The translations under genes and the position numbers were made by a program. 64,000 bases of DNA from Rhizophagus clarus (Eukaryota > Glomeromycota > Glomeromycetes > Glomerales > Glomeraceae). The notes under the pieces were generated by a model. That model was not told the DNA's origin. It saw nothing but the letters and a program-made list of their open reading frames with translations, and made no database searches. Below are positions 36,169-48,620 of this stretch, in pieces. The DNA lies in assembly GCA_015698045.1 (NCBI GenBank), contig BLAL01000266.1, positions 310,001 to 374,000 on the forward strand. Reading direction: 5' to 3'. Numbering within the stretch: position 1 is the stretch's first letter; each line of letters starts with the position of its first letter.

Positions 36169-39100
36169 TTATAATTGTATACCAAGTTTATCTAATATCG
36201 ATTTTTTTCTTTTGTCAAATCCATTTATTGAAACCCAAGATGAAGTAGAATCCTTTGTATCCCTCCTTTGACGAGTATTTTTGTCATCTCCATTTTCCGA
36301 GATTGAAGAATACATTTGTTGATGAGCTGAAACGAATCTTTCATCAATTAATTCACTATGATAAACCAATTCATCTGTATTTTCATCTTCCTCTTCTATA
36401 TACTCTTCTTCCTCAAAAGGTGGCTCTTCTAATATCATTTTTCTTGATAATAATAAACGAGTTTGGCGAAGCAGGTGAAGCGTTTTAATATCTCTGATAA
36501 TTTCTAATAAAATAAAAGGAAGGTTAAAATGATAAATTGTCTATTTTAATTAATCAAATTGGTTTAAAATTACCATTAGAAATTTCTGGCTCTGTTGAAT
36601 TTTTCTTTGAAGAATTAGCAGACATTGCCGGTAGTGGATTTGACAATGGAGGTGGAAATAGCAATTTTGCATTCATTATGATCTCTCCAACGTATTTATC
36701 TCCTCCAACTAGAGTAAACAAATATTTTTGAGTGGATTTAATAAAAATTAATTTATTCGACACTTAGAATAAGAAATAATCTTACACATTGATTCATTGA
36801 CTGCCTTTTCGAATTCTTCTAATTGAAATTCACTATCGTTCAAGAAATAAGCTTTCACCCGTTCTTGTAACTCTTTTTCAGTTCTCTAAAATAAATAATT
36901 ATAAAAATAAACTTTCCTCTTCCAAAAAAGAGATTCTAAATAAATATGAAATTACAACTTACATTTATCATCTCTGTCTGCTCAGACGTTAAACATTCAC
37001 CTGAACCGTTGTAATACAAAAGTTCAAGTAATACTTCTGTAGCCATCTATTATAATAACTAGATTTAATTGAATTCTTAATATAGGTTAAATCACAAAAA
37101 TTTAAATTTTCATACCTGAAGTGTTATTGGTCTACATAAACGGTAGTACATACATAAAAGCGTCAAAATATTCTGAATAAGCACTGCGCGATAACTTTTC
37201 ACCTGAGGTTGGATTTCAGTTATTTTTATAGAAGGAATTGAATATGAAAATTCATCTATATCATCAGCAAATGATCCATGGTCTGCTCTAGAACTTATTG
37301 GTGATTGTAAAGATTCATCATCTAAATCATCCGTAAATATTGGTTTGCTTTGTGAAGAGGAGGTCACTGATGATGCTATTGATGATGTATCAAATGAATA
37401 TCCTTGCCTTAAAGAAATGTGATGGCTAGTTGACAAATCCTCATAACTGGACGCTAACGAGGTCTAAAGAATAAATAATATTTTATTTAATATGTATTGT
37501 ACATATATATATTAATTACTTCGATGTACTTACCATTAGTCGACGAGTTTTTAATAATTTTTGAGGATATACTTCTGCGGCCAAAAGTATATCTGGTGCG
37601 ATAGCATGATTTCGACATGACATATATATCAAACAAAGAGCTGGTAGAGTGTTCATGTCGAAATAATCATGATCCGAATCTTCAGGAATTTCAGGAGTCA
37701 AGAACCCCATTATGGCCTCTCTATAGAGATTCCTATTCTTGAATAACGTTGATGGGTTTGCATATGAGCCGTCGAGTCTTGGAGATTGAGGATAATCCAT
37801 TAACTCTGGAGAATTAGAAAAAAGCATAGCAACCGTCGCAGTGACTAAAGGTGGATGATGAAATATGTAAAGCACGTGACATAAAAGTGCAAGCGCTACA
37901 ACTGAATTTATACGCGTTGCCTATAATGAATTCAAAGGTTAATCTTATCGTGATGCATCTCAATACATAGCGATTTTATAGACAAAGTGAATAAATACCT
38001 GTTTGTACGGTAGAAATTCCCTTTTCACTAAACTATCAGCATAAATTGGTTTTAATAAAAGATCCATTAAATGTGATGTTAATTCTTGATTCATCCTTTC
38101 ATTTTCCAGTTTTATGATATCATTAATATAATAAAAATTGTCGCAATGTTCGACAAGATAATAATTGAATGTTTGATAACGTTTGTAATAACTAATAAAA
38201 GAAGTATATAAATATTTTGGATAAATTAAGATGATCAAATTAATACAAGATAAAAAATCTTACTCCATCGAATCACTTATTTCGTCTAATGTTCTTGAGA
38301 AGTCGGAAATAAAATTAACTAAATTCGAGAAATATGGTGATGCATTCCTGTCCAAAATAAATTCTTGCGTTTGCGCATTATTGACTAAACCATAAAATTC
38401 GAGACAATTAGTCACGTGATGTTAGCTAATAAAACGCGTCTTAACTCAATACTCTTAATATATACCAGCGAATATATTTAGAGTTATAGTTCGAACGGCG
38501 GTGCGAATCATACTATCATCTGACTTAAAAAATTTGATTGCTTCAGAATATCTAAATAATAGAATTGTATGTGTTTAACAGATAAAAGGAAGGAATCACG
38601 TTTGAATCGCTCCTCGGCTCGGCTTAGAAGCTATAGATTATTTTGAACTTACAGAGGAAAATCATTATGTCTCTATTTAATAAAATGGAAATAATAATTA
38701 ATTAATAAATTTCCTCTTTCCACATAATAAATTAAATTTACTATTTGTTAAAATATACCTCATTGAAAAAGAAATACAACGTGCTGGAATCCAATTTAAG
38801 AGATAACGTTCGTAAAAAAATAATGTAATATGCCAAGATTTCATCATTCGAAAAATCAAATTTATGACATATTATTTCATTGACATAATTTTTTGATAAT
38901 AAGAAATCTAAATTTAAAAATAAAAGAGTGTGAATTTAGTTGATTTTACGAAAATTTGGAAGAAAAAGAACAAAAAATTTACATAATGATGTAAGATCAT
39001 GTATGTTTTCAACTAAAATATTCATAGTTTGCAATATTTGGTTTGTTATATTTGGACTTTTAGTTTGTTTCAATAAGTTCAAGATTATATGATGAATATT

Positions 39101-39717
39101 GTTTTCAAAAAAATAACTAAAAAATTTTTAAAGATAAATTATTAAATAAACTTTTTGAATCAAATTTTTAAGAATAAGAAAACACGTACTCAAGTATAGT
39201 CTGATTGTGTTGATCACCTATATAAAAAATTTATTTTTTGAGAAAAGAATTCTTGAAATGTATTTACCATTCTATTTTACATACCCCAAACCAAAACTTG
39301 TGTCATTTCCTTTAATACATCAACCACACTATCATCGTTCCCATTTTTGGACTGCTTTTTGAGAAGATCGCTCAGACGTCTAATCAAAAAAAAATTGGAA
39401 ATACAACAAATTAGAATAAATAAAAGGAATTACTATATCGCTACCAGTTCTCACGTTATATAAACGTTCTTTATGAACATACAACTTGTTCCTTCAAAGA
39501 AATGGAAGGTTTACCTTATATTTTCTGGAGAATACTTTTCAATTTTGGGAGCTTTCCCAAACATTTCACTCCAAAATCCAAACATTTTGGTATTTTCGTT
39601 CTGAGTTGTTTGTGTTGAAATATCAGAATGTGGTTTATTATTTTCACTATTTTCACCAGCGTACCCAAAATAAGTACCAACGCTCAATGAAGGTAACCAA
39701 TTCAAATATGTGGTCAT
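36169..39717 (-). CDS. CLEC16A: CLEC16A/GOP-1-like FPL-domain protein
   Basis: Fifteen exons on the minus strand join in frame to 805 aa: 39717-39515, 39379-39285, 39217-39190, 39116-38983, 38907-38759, 38672-38653, 38551-38466, 38384-38264, 38191-37999, 37920-37534, 37463-37116, 37046-36963, 36885-36786, 36708-36574 and 36503-36169. All junctions are GT-AG. The FPL domain (about residues 60-240) has [78 protein letters not shown] and [11 protein letters not shown], each matching animal CLEC16A closely. [10 protein letters not shown] and [12 protein letters not shown] follow. CLEC16A and Drosophila Ema act on endosomes in membrane traffic, autophagy and mitophagy. The C-terminal third is Ser/acidic and probably disordered. 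Two micro-exons (20 and 28 bases) are present. The gene appears intact. Confidence 0.9.
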
Positions 39718-40960
39718 TGCTATATATATACATAAAAATATTTACAACTGTTCTCCCGATTGATAAACAAGAATAAAACTGGCTAGCTTTTGAATATTAT
39801 ACTTTAAACTTGGAGAACAAGGATATATACAAATATATATGTATAAAAACAGTTCATTTAATGATTATTTTAATTGTTTTTTATTGATAATTCGCTTGCT
39901 ATAAATGTACAAGATTTGCAAGGTTGTGCTCCTTTGTTTTGCGCACGCAACATTTTTTTCGGTTATTCGGAATTAGAAATTCGTTTTTATCAGGCTTAGA
40001 AGGCTTACATCACCGGCTGTGCATTCATGCAATGGTGAAAGTTTGCGATTAGAATTTACCCACAATTTTGGGTAGCGGTTCATTAAGCTTACATATTATG
40101 TAATTTATGAATGATACAATGGAAGTTCTATAAGATGCGTTAACTTTAATGGAGATTTCAACGGAGAATATTTACATCCAATAATAACTTTCCCATTTTT
40201 ACATGGTCAGATGATCATCAAATGACGTAATAAATAAACCGATTTAGGAAATTTGAACCATAAAAGTGCAGTAATAATTAAAATGCAAGAAAACAAATCT
40301 TTCAAGAATCTTTATTTTTCAAATCCTTCCATCTCAAATGGAAATTCACAAATTTCAAAAAAAAAAAAATTATTAAATGTATGTATATCTATATAAAAAA
40401 AAATTATAAACATTCGAAAAAAAAAAATAAAAAAGAAGAAAAATCTATATCTACTCCTATTTTAAACCTTCGATTTTTACTACATAAGAAAATAAAGAAA
40501 AAAAAAAATTTACAAAGAAGGCGGTTTATATATTATATATATATAAGAAAAATTAGAGGGAGATCAAGAGTTAATTTTTTTTTTTTTTTAAAAAAAAATA
40601 AAAATAAAATGGTAAAAGAAAAAGAAAAAGTATTTACAAAAAGAATTATTTCGTATTATAAGGAAATGGTCAAAAGAGTGATTAAATTATAATATGGAAT
40701 TGGGGAAACGGAATGTAATAAATTAACAATTGAATTAGATATTGTCATGCGAATGTTAAGTAAGGTTATATATGTATGTGGCAAAGAGATATTGTTTTCA
40801 AAATAACCTTAATTTCCCTCATGCTATAAACCCTCCTCCTTTCTAAATATTTAAAAGTAAAATAAAAAAATATATATAATTACGGAAAAAATTAAAAAAA
40901 AAAAAGAAATTTATATTTATATTTCTAATACGATAATATAATCTACTTTTTTTGACAAAT
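39718..40960. other. Intergenic region with low-complexity A-rich part
   Basis: 40370-40690 is A-rich and opens a Lys-rich frame that is a composition artefact. No gene recognised. Confidence 0.45.
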
Positions 40961-42366
40961 TTAACATAAAAATTCCCGATTATACATTCCATTTCTATAC
41001 CCACCATTTGATCCAAAAACATTGGATCCAAAACCATGACCATAACTTCCGAAACCACCACTATTGTTTGATCCGTATCTTCCAAATTTAGCGGGTCCTC
41101 CAAATCCTCCTGATAATGGCCCAGCGCCGAATCCCTTCGGTATAGCAGGCTCAACAAATCCACTTGACGATGGTTGTCCGTAATAATGCGAATGCGATAT
41201 TGGGTTGAACTCATTCAATTTATATCCAAGATTAGGATAATTAAATCCACCTTGTGTTTGATGATATGGCGTTCCTGGAGAACCAAATTGTGAAGGTGAA
41301 TTATAATGACCATGAGAGGCATACGTATCAGGGGAATCGTATCCTGAGGGGGTTGTAAATCCACTTCCATGTCCACTGTATGAACCATATCCATAATCGA
41401 AATATTCGGGGGACGAATAATTTCCGTCGGTATAACAATCGTACTCGACCGTATTTTTTCTTCCTTTTCTTCCAACAGGTGTTTGAAGTCCAAATTCTTT
41501 CATTATTCTTTCATCTCGTTCTTTTTCTTCAGCCAATAACATATCAACTTCCGTTATATCAACTGTACTAGTTAAAGCTGCACGTCCTTGAGCTATCATA
41601 TCACTTAATTTATCATTCACTTTAAGTAACAATTGTTCTGGATCATCATATTTTCCTCCTCCTCGTGGAGTGGAAACTTCAGTAGATTTTCGTCGAAGTA
41701 ATCTTCGAGGGCGTCTTACACGAATTTGTCGACGTCGAGAGTTCGTTTGTGGCGTGGTGGGCGAGTTAGTATCTTCTGATGTTGTGGATTTACTTTCATC
41801 ATTAGGAGTCTCAAAGCTTATACGTTTTGGTGATGTAGACATTGGAGCATCTGACATACTATTTTCTCCAGGATTTGTCTTTGGCTAAATAATAAATAGT
41901 AATTTTTGATTTTAATTAGATAATTTTTTTTTTAAAAAAAAAAAATTTCGAATAAATAATATCTTACCATTACCCATGAATTATCATATGGTGGTGGTGG
42001 TTCCTCTTCATCATCATTTACTGTCCATTTAGAATCGTCCTTTCTATCCATCTTTTTATCCGTCTTTTTATCGTTATTATATTCAGTTTCACCGTCGCTA
42101 ATATCGTAGGCTCCGTCTGAATCATCATTTATTTGCATAAAATCATCACGATAATCATTGTTATAATTGCTTTTATTTGTAGAATGTTCCGGTTCAGTCG
42201 TTCCGCCGACCATTAAAGTATTATAAGTATCACTAATAGAAGCGGAAGTATAAGCTACGAGTTCCGAGAATTTATAGAGTAAATTCGTAACACTAGAGTT
42301 AGGAGCTTTATTTTCTGAAGACTGGTCACTCGTGAGTGAAATATTATTGTTACTTTCGTTGGCCAT
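40961..42366 (-). CDS. Disordered 440-aa protein with PPxY motif and Gly/Tyr-rich tail
   Basis: Exon 1 (41968-42366) and exon 2 (40961-41884) join in phase 0 across an 83-base GTAAGA...TAG intron. The N-terminus starts MANESNNNISLTSDQSSENK and is Ser/Asn/Asp-rich. A PPPPY motif lies at about residues 123-127, just before the splice junction. PPxY binds WW domains of Nedd4/Rsp5-type ubiquitin ligases, so the protein may be a ligase adaptor or substrate (inference). A strongly basic block (RRRQIRVRRPRRLLRRKS, about 183-200) could be a nuclear localisation or nucleic-acid-binding segment. A helical stretch KVNDKLSDMIAQGRAALTST follows, then from about 285 to 440 a Gly/Tyr/Ser/Pro-rich tail with repeated GFG, YGS and SGF units. 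No catalytic domain is seen and the family is not recognised. The gene appears intact. Confidence 0.75.
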
Positions 42367-44269
42367 TTGTTTTTCTTTGAAGTTACTTTCGACTATCTTG
42401 TTTTTGAATATTATTATATATTTATTATATTTACAAATAATAAAATAGTTTTTTTTTTTCGAGGAAAGGATGTTGAAAAAAGGTTCAAACTAAAATTTTT
42501 ATGATTTGAATATTGTTTGAAGAAAGATTTGATTTATTATTGTATCACCTTTTATAATATTTTCTTTTATCCAAAAGAGAAAAAAAATGAAAAGTGTTTA
42601 TTTTAAAAAGTATTCCTGTGCGAGTTAACTTTTTATCTTTTTTTGAACCGATTTTTTTTTTTGTTAATTTATAAATTATGATGCACAAGAAGTGTAACGT
42701 TTTGAGAAAGATTTCAAAGCTTTTAAATAAGGAGTTTTTGGGGTTTTTTGGGGTGAAGATTGAGAATGTTAGGTACGACAATACATCAACAACGAAACAC
42801 AATATCCGGCATCACAGAATACAAGTATATTATAATTAAACCATTTTCCGCTTTAAGTTACACGATGACAGCTTATTAAGAGGAGAAAAAGATACCGTAC
42901 AAGTTTAGTACAATAATAATTTCTCGTGGGTACAACCCTTTAACGGTTTGGCTTAGATTGCCATTGGATAGTTTTTAGTGTTACATTACATTCACATTAC
43001 ATTCATTACAATCATTGCATTCCTGCGCGACTTCCTTATATATATTCATTTATTAATATATTCAAACTATTGCATAAAATTACTGCGTTCTTCTGCGTTC
43101 TTTTAGCCCATGGGCACGTAGACATCGCGGGTTTCGCTCTACACCGCACAATTCCGAGCAAATTTTTGCGGAGAGCATTTTAATTTATACTTTTATAACA
43201 ACTATTATTATAATAATTATATACACTATTTGTTCCTTATTCTATAGCAAGCATACATTCTAATCAGCAGGTATTACTAAAATTGGCGTAAAATCAAAAA
43301 AGGTAAAATGATTTGATTGTTAAGCGGTTCAATCAGAATTCATAAAATTTATAACAAGAATTTATTCAAGAAATTCAAGAAATTAACATCACGTGTTAAC
43401 GGCTGTTACGTGGAGAAAACTCAACTTTAAAAATGGGGTGACAAATTCAAAAACTCCCCCGTTTTACTTTTTTTTTTTTTCTACAAGTTAAAATAATCAT
43501 TAATTATTAATTTTGAAAATCAATACTAAAATCGTAATTTTTTTTTTTTCCTTTATGCAAAATAAGCGACGAATTACAGCTTTATTTATTCAAGTTTTTT
43601 CTTGTACACGACTTGTACGTTCACATGCTCGAATGTGCTTTGGGATTCGAACTTAACTTTTTTTTTTTTTTTTCTTGAAACATATAAACATTAAAGCATT
43701 AGCACAAGTTACTTTTGTTAGAAAAGAATGATATGAATGATATTTACTTATTTTTAAAATAAATATTAATTATTTGTTTTGATTGTCAAAAGTTGTGTTT
43801 GGTTGGCTTGGATGTACTTTGTTTTTATTTGAAACTCGTTTTTTTTGTTTGATTTTTGATAATGAATGATTTCTTTTTAGCATCATTTTTTTAGATTCCC
43901 GTTTTTTTTTATTGATTATCATGTTCATTTACTTTAATGTTTAAAGGCTTAAAATATGGCTTAAGATAAAAAAAATCAGGATTTTTTCTAAAAATTAAAA
44001 TAAAGTTTGATCGTGACTTGTTAAAAATAGTAATTTTTTTTTTTTCTATGCATAATTTTGGAGACCAATTACATTATTTATTATTATTTTTATATGAATT
44101 AATAGAAAAATAAATCATATCCAAGATCATAATTGATCTATATTTGTATTTGTAACCTTTAGAATTGATAATATTGATAAAAGCACCAACGAAAATATTT
44201 ATTCTGTATGTGTATGATAAAGTAAATAATAAAGTAATCGATACTGTAATTACAAAATATTTCTCATTT
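42367..44269. other. Intergenic region
   Basis: No gene recognised; several homopolymer T runs are present. At about 42975-43020 the motif ACATTACATTC repeats imperfectly. Confidence 0.4.
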
Positions 44270-44426
44270 CTCATTTCTTTACTTACAATATCTTTCAATT
44301 TATTATCCATCAATTTTCAACGATTTCATGTGAATGCGTTCCATTTATCCAAAAATGTATCTAGATCTTCTTTCCAAATTTCTTGTGGAGTTTTCTTCCA
44401 AATTACGTTAAGTTCCTTTTCATGGC

Positions 44427-44457
<31 letters not shown>

Positions 44458-46365
44458 TTTTACATGCTTCTTCATTTAATAGTTGAATCAATCACCATCA
44501 TTACCAGGTTTGTCTTCAATCCCTTATACTCGAGTAATTGGTTTATGAAGTCCTTCATAATCATCTATTTTCGTGTAAATTCCTGACTTGATTGCATATG
44601 ATCTTCTCTTTTATATTAATATTTCATAGAATTCTAAAAGAATCTCCAGCTGAACTCCACTAGGGCTTATGAATAATTAATTGACAATAAAGTAATCATG
44701 TAATACTTTTGCGTCGTCTCCCACGCACATTTTCAAGAGAGCTATGATATCATCAGCAAATCCACTTGTCAATCCGACATTAATTTTTCGGTCACTTCTT
44801 GAACTGACACAACGTAAGTGTCAGGTCTTGATAAAATATGTGATTGACAATCATTCATGTACAGAGACTGTTAAAAGAATCCCTTCAGCTGAACTCCATC
44901 AAATTGGTAATAAAGTAAATTTAATAGCTGTAATACCGTTGACATTATTGGTAATTTAATACTTTTGCGTCGCCTATATTTGTTGATTTTTCCCCCCATG
45001 TTTATGATAACGCTGAGCTTGAACTTCTTGTATTCTTCTAAAGCGTTTCTGTATTTTGTTTAGTTTTCTCTTCATATCCCTATAAATTATTTTAAAAAAA
45101 TAAAAAAATGTAAATTTCGATTAGATTTGTGCATAAAATAAAAGCATTAGATATGCATATATACTTTATAATTCGTGTCCAAAGTCCAAACTCGAATCAG
45201 TAATTCAATGATCTCGATTATACTAAAACTTTATATTTGTCTTTGTCTGTCTGTTCAATAACCGAAAACCATAGTACCAAGGGTGCATCGTAACTGGTTT
45301 TTCGTTATTAATCACTAGTTTGACAAAATTTTCTTGGATTATAATTTGGAGTATATGTACTATATACTCTAACCTAATAGTAATACGTTAATTAATAAAA
45401 ATCATTGTGTTTTATATTAAAAGAGAAAATTATAAAACTAACCGGTTCTGATATTCTGAACTGTTAACGAGAACCGTTCAACAATCTGGCCGTCATTGTT
45501 ACAGTAGTAAGCGTAACTTATGTCATCTTGAGGTAATATCAATCTAGCCAATCCTGGAACTGCAATACTGACGTAAAATGCACTAGTTGCACTGTTATGT
45601 TATTTCCAACTACCTTGCGAATCTAGCATAGTAGAAACAACCTTTTAGTGTTACCTCTTGTACACATATAATAGGTGTTATGGGAATTTTAAGCAATGAC
45701 GAAAAAAAAATAATCCAATAAATCGATTATCAATCCTTTTACTTCATCGTGGTCTTGATCAGTCATTCGTAATTCATCTGTTGAGACATTCTTTGCCTTG
45801 TTTAAGTTCGAGAATTTTGCGTTCTATGTTGTATTCCTTCATCATTTATAATTTGAGTATGAGTACACCCCTCGCATTAAAAAATTTTAAAGCTAGTAAC
45901 CATCTAAGTCTTTGCAGAATCAACCACAGTAAGAATTAAATGCAGACGTTTTGCCGCCGGCATTATTTGCACATCCAGTTTAGAAATACCATTTCTTTTA
46001 ATCGTTTATTCAATTCCTTGCTTTATATATTGTTTAGCATCATCCATTACACGTTGCTTTCAAGTAATTATCTAAGAATTAAAATGTTTCTTTTGAATTA
46101 CATTCTGAATCAAGTGATGATGTTTTAAACGTTAGATACACTTCGTTTGAGAATCATTTTCTATCAAATGATTAATAAAAAGCCATATATGATTTTTTGA
46201 TCGATTTTTTTTTATATATAACCTTAGCCTTTTGTGATTGCTACAATTAATCTCTATAATTGATCTGCATAAATACCTCTTTTTAGAGGTGCAAGTGCTA
46301 TTGACAAAGCAAAGATCCTTTTGGAGATGGAAAGAAATCAGTTTTTCATCTTTGATTAACTTCAT
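44270..46365 (-). pseudogene. TOP2: DNA topoisomerase II pseudogene
   Basis: Successive pieces of a type II topoisomerase lie in the correct order on the minus strand, in varying frames. KNHIWLFINHLIENDSQTK (about 46195-46140) matches the end of the ATPase/transducer part. ISKLDVQIMPAAKRLHLILT (about 45995-45935), with VVDSAKT after it, corresponds to the start of TOPRIM, where the usual EGDSA is damaged. STDELRMTDQDHDEVKGLII (about 45785-45727) is the metal-binding DQDHD motif. FFSSLLKIP and GLARLILPQDD follow, then EILLEFYEILI and KRRSYAI (about 44645-44600), and finally KKTPQEIWKEDLDTFLDKWN (about 44390-44330). Large parts, including the catalytic Tyr region, are missing or unreadable. There are many stops. 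It is a decayed extra copy of a normally single essential nuclear gene. Confidence 0.8.
44634..44975. repeat. Local duplication inside the topoisomerase pseudogene region
   Basis: Segments at 44634-44722 and 44872-44975 share AAAAGAATC, CAGCTGAACTCCA, AATAAAGTAA and TAATACTTTTGCGTCG in the same order and orientation, with small insertions between. They are diverged direct duplicates about 240 bases apart. Confidence 0.5.
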
Positions 46366-46373
46366 TAAAATAA

Positions 46374-46816
46374 TTATTGTAAATTGATAAAATTGTTGGT
46401 CCCACTTAAATACATCAGGGCATCTTTGAGATTTTGATACAGCAGTCTCTTTGGATACGAACGAACGTAAGAGTTATGATCCATGATTTTCAATCTTTCT
46501 CTATTAAAGCAGACTTGAACATATTTTATCAAGACCTGATAATTACATTGGGCCAATTCAAAAATTGATCGAAAAATTAATAGGTTTACGATTCGGATAG
46601 CTCTCTTGAAATAGTGTGTGTATGATTGGCCAAAAATGTCGAAGAGGTCTCGTTGGAAACAATTTTGTTAGAGAAGGCTTCATAAGGAATAACTTTGCTT
46701 GAAGAAGCTTTATCTGAGTAAGTCTTCTTAGAAGAAGATTTACTATAAAGGACTTTACTTGAAGTTTTTTCTAACAGTTTACATACTAGTTTCGTAGCTT
46801 TTACAGTTATATTCAT
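46374..46816 (-). other. Two open frames upstream of the topoisomerase pseudogene
   Basis: On the minus strand, 46586-46816 is a Ser/Lys-rich frame (SSKVLYSKSSSKKTYSDKAS), and 46374-46556 contains FNRERLKIMDHNSYVRSYPK. Their direction and position suit decayed 5' sequence of the topoisomerase copy, but I cannot match them to that family. The motif TCAGGTCTTGATAAAATATG is shared, in opposite orientation, with 44821-44840. Confidence 0.25.
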
Positions 46817-48100
46817 ATCTGCCTAAAGAATAGTCAGAATCTAATTTCATATTTTTATTGTTTTTAAGGAACGTGAAGGACATTTTTTTTTTTTAGTTTG
46901 ACGCGGTTTTGTACCTTCGTTTACGCGTTTTGTAGTATATTTTTCTTTTCTGAATTAATAGTCGAATTTGTCTAGAACATTTTGCGTCAAACGGTTGTTT
47001 TTGATTCTAGGGAGAAATGTCCCATGAGACATGACTAAGGCCAACTCAATCCGAAACTGGCATGTATTATATATATGTTTTCGAAACGTTATAATCACAT
47101 GATCAATTGATCATCACTATCGTATATTTAACTCATAGCGTGGCAGAAACAGGATATAGATTATAGATGAATGCAATTGAATTTTTGTTTCTTTTCATTA
47201 CTACACTTCATCCAAGAAAACATCAGTTATCCTATCCTTTAAAACTAATAAAATTTATGAATTTTATCAAACTTATACTATGATATAAGCTAATTGCTTA
47301 CAAAAAGCATGACTTCTACGAAGTTTGGAACTTCTGGTTGGGAAAGGCAGGGCTATAACAACAACTTCCTCACTTTTCTCATTTTTTTGCCGTCTGTTCT
47401 TTTCAATGTCATGCCTTAGGCTTACTACTTTGAATTCTACTCTTCCTCAATGAAGCTGCATGGTTCAAAAAATTTGAATCATGTGCGTGAGACAAATTTT
47501 ATTGTGTATAAACAACAAAGAAGTTAATAATGAATCATGAAATGGTTTTCGATACACTTTAATATATTCTCGAACCGAGTACATATCAGATATTTAAAGC
47601 ATCATGAAATCTTGACGTACGATTGATCCTTAGTACTTAGTATATTAAACTCTGTTAGAACATCATGGGTCAGGTCCCACCTGTATTTGTGTTTCGTATG
47701 TATAATGAATGGGTCGTGCCTGTTGGTTATTTTTTACATGATGATTAATAAAAGATTTGTTATTTTATCCGCGTAAAAACATGGCAGGCAAATTTGCATC
47801 CTTTCAGGTTAAATCTAGCTTTCCGTTTAGCTGATCATTTCACGGTAAAATAAAAATTATTATTATAAAAAATCTGACATCCTTCTTACATATGTGAAAA
47901 TATAATATAATATTGTACTAGACAATAAATTCTTATGTATTAGTTATATCTTAATAGTTCCTTTAACCTCCAAATCCGTTTCATACTATAAAAATAGATA
48001 TTATAGCTATTAAACGTCTTTCAAAAGTTCTAGGTCCATTTGTAGTTTTGCCAACCACTTGTTCGATATTATAAATGAAAATTAATAAATTAAAAGAATA

Positions 48101-48177
48101 ATAATATGTCAAACGACATATTATTAAAATAAATAAACAAAACAATCAATAATATGTCAGGACATATTATTAAAATT
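48101..48177. repeat. Two tandem short palindromes
   Basis: AATAATATGTC-aaac-GACATATTATT and AATAATATGTC-ag-GACATATTATT lie about 23 bases apart. Each is a perfect 11-bp inverted repeat with a 2-4 base loop. The two are nearly identical. Confidence 0.7.
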
Positions 48178-48530
48178 AACTATAAATTAAACCAATTAAT
48201 AATAACAATGTTAAAATGTTTTTAATAAATTTTTAGACGCATGAATGCGGTATGTGCTTCTGTTCTAGGCAAAATGTCTATAAGAGCAGTGTTCTTCGTC
48301 TTAACTCTTAAGTTTCATAAATTTCATAATTTAGGGAAAAAAATAGAAGTTTTGTTTGATAAATTTGATGCGAGAAAGTTTTGTGTGAATATTCATGGCG
48401 TTTGGATCGCTACAATTCCAACATCTTTCATTGTTTGTTTTTAGTAATTATTCTGACAAAAATATCTTCTATATGTTGAGGCAGTCCTAAAAGTATCACC
48501 TCTTCCATCCATCATCTTTAACATGTCTGA

Positions 48531-48620
48531 TAATTATACCCTCCCTCCCAATCGAAAATCAAAAAGTGCACCAACTCTGCTATTTCGCAATCTCTTACAT
48601 GTTTGAGGGTATAATTAATA
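48531..48620. repeat. Imperfect inverted repeat
   Basis: TAATTATACCCTC at 48531 and GAGGGTATAATTA at about 48606 are complementary arms flanking a loop of about 60 bases. Confidence 0.45.

Noticed and set aside
40381..40692. 103-codon Lys/Ile-rich frame
   Set aside because: It is a by-product of A-rich low-complexity sequence and has no domain, intron or promoter.
41215..41493. Minus-strand frames overlapping the PPxY gene
   Set aside because: Shadow frames of exon 2; the spliced frame is longer, starts with a clear exon junction and has consistent composition.
42545..42802. 85-codon minus-strand frame
   Set aside because: Rich in Phe/Lys/Ile from T-runs, with no motif and no splice or promoter support.
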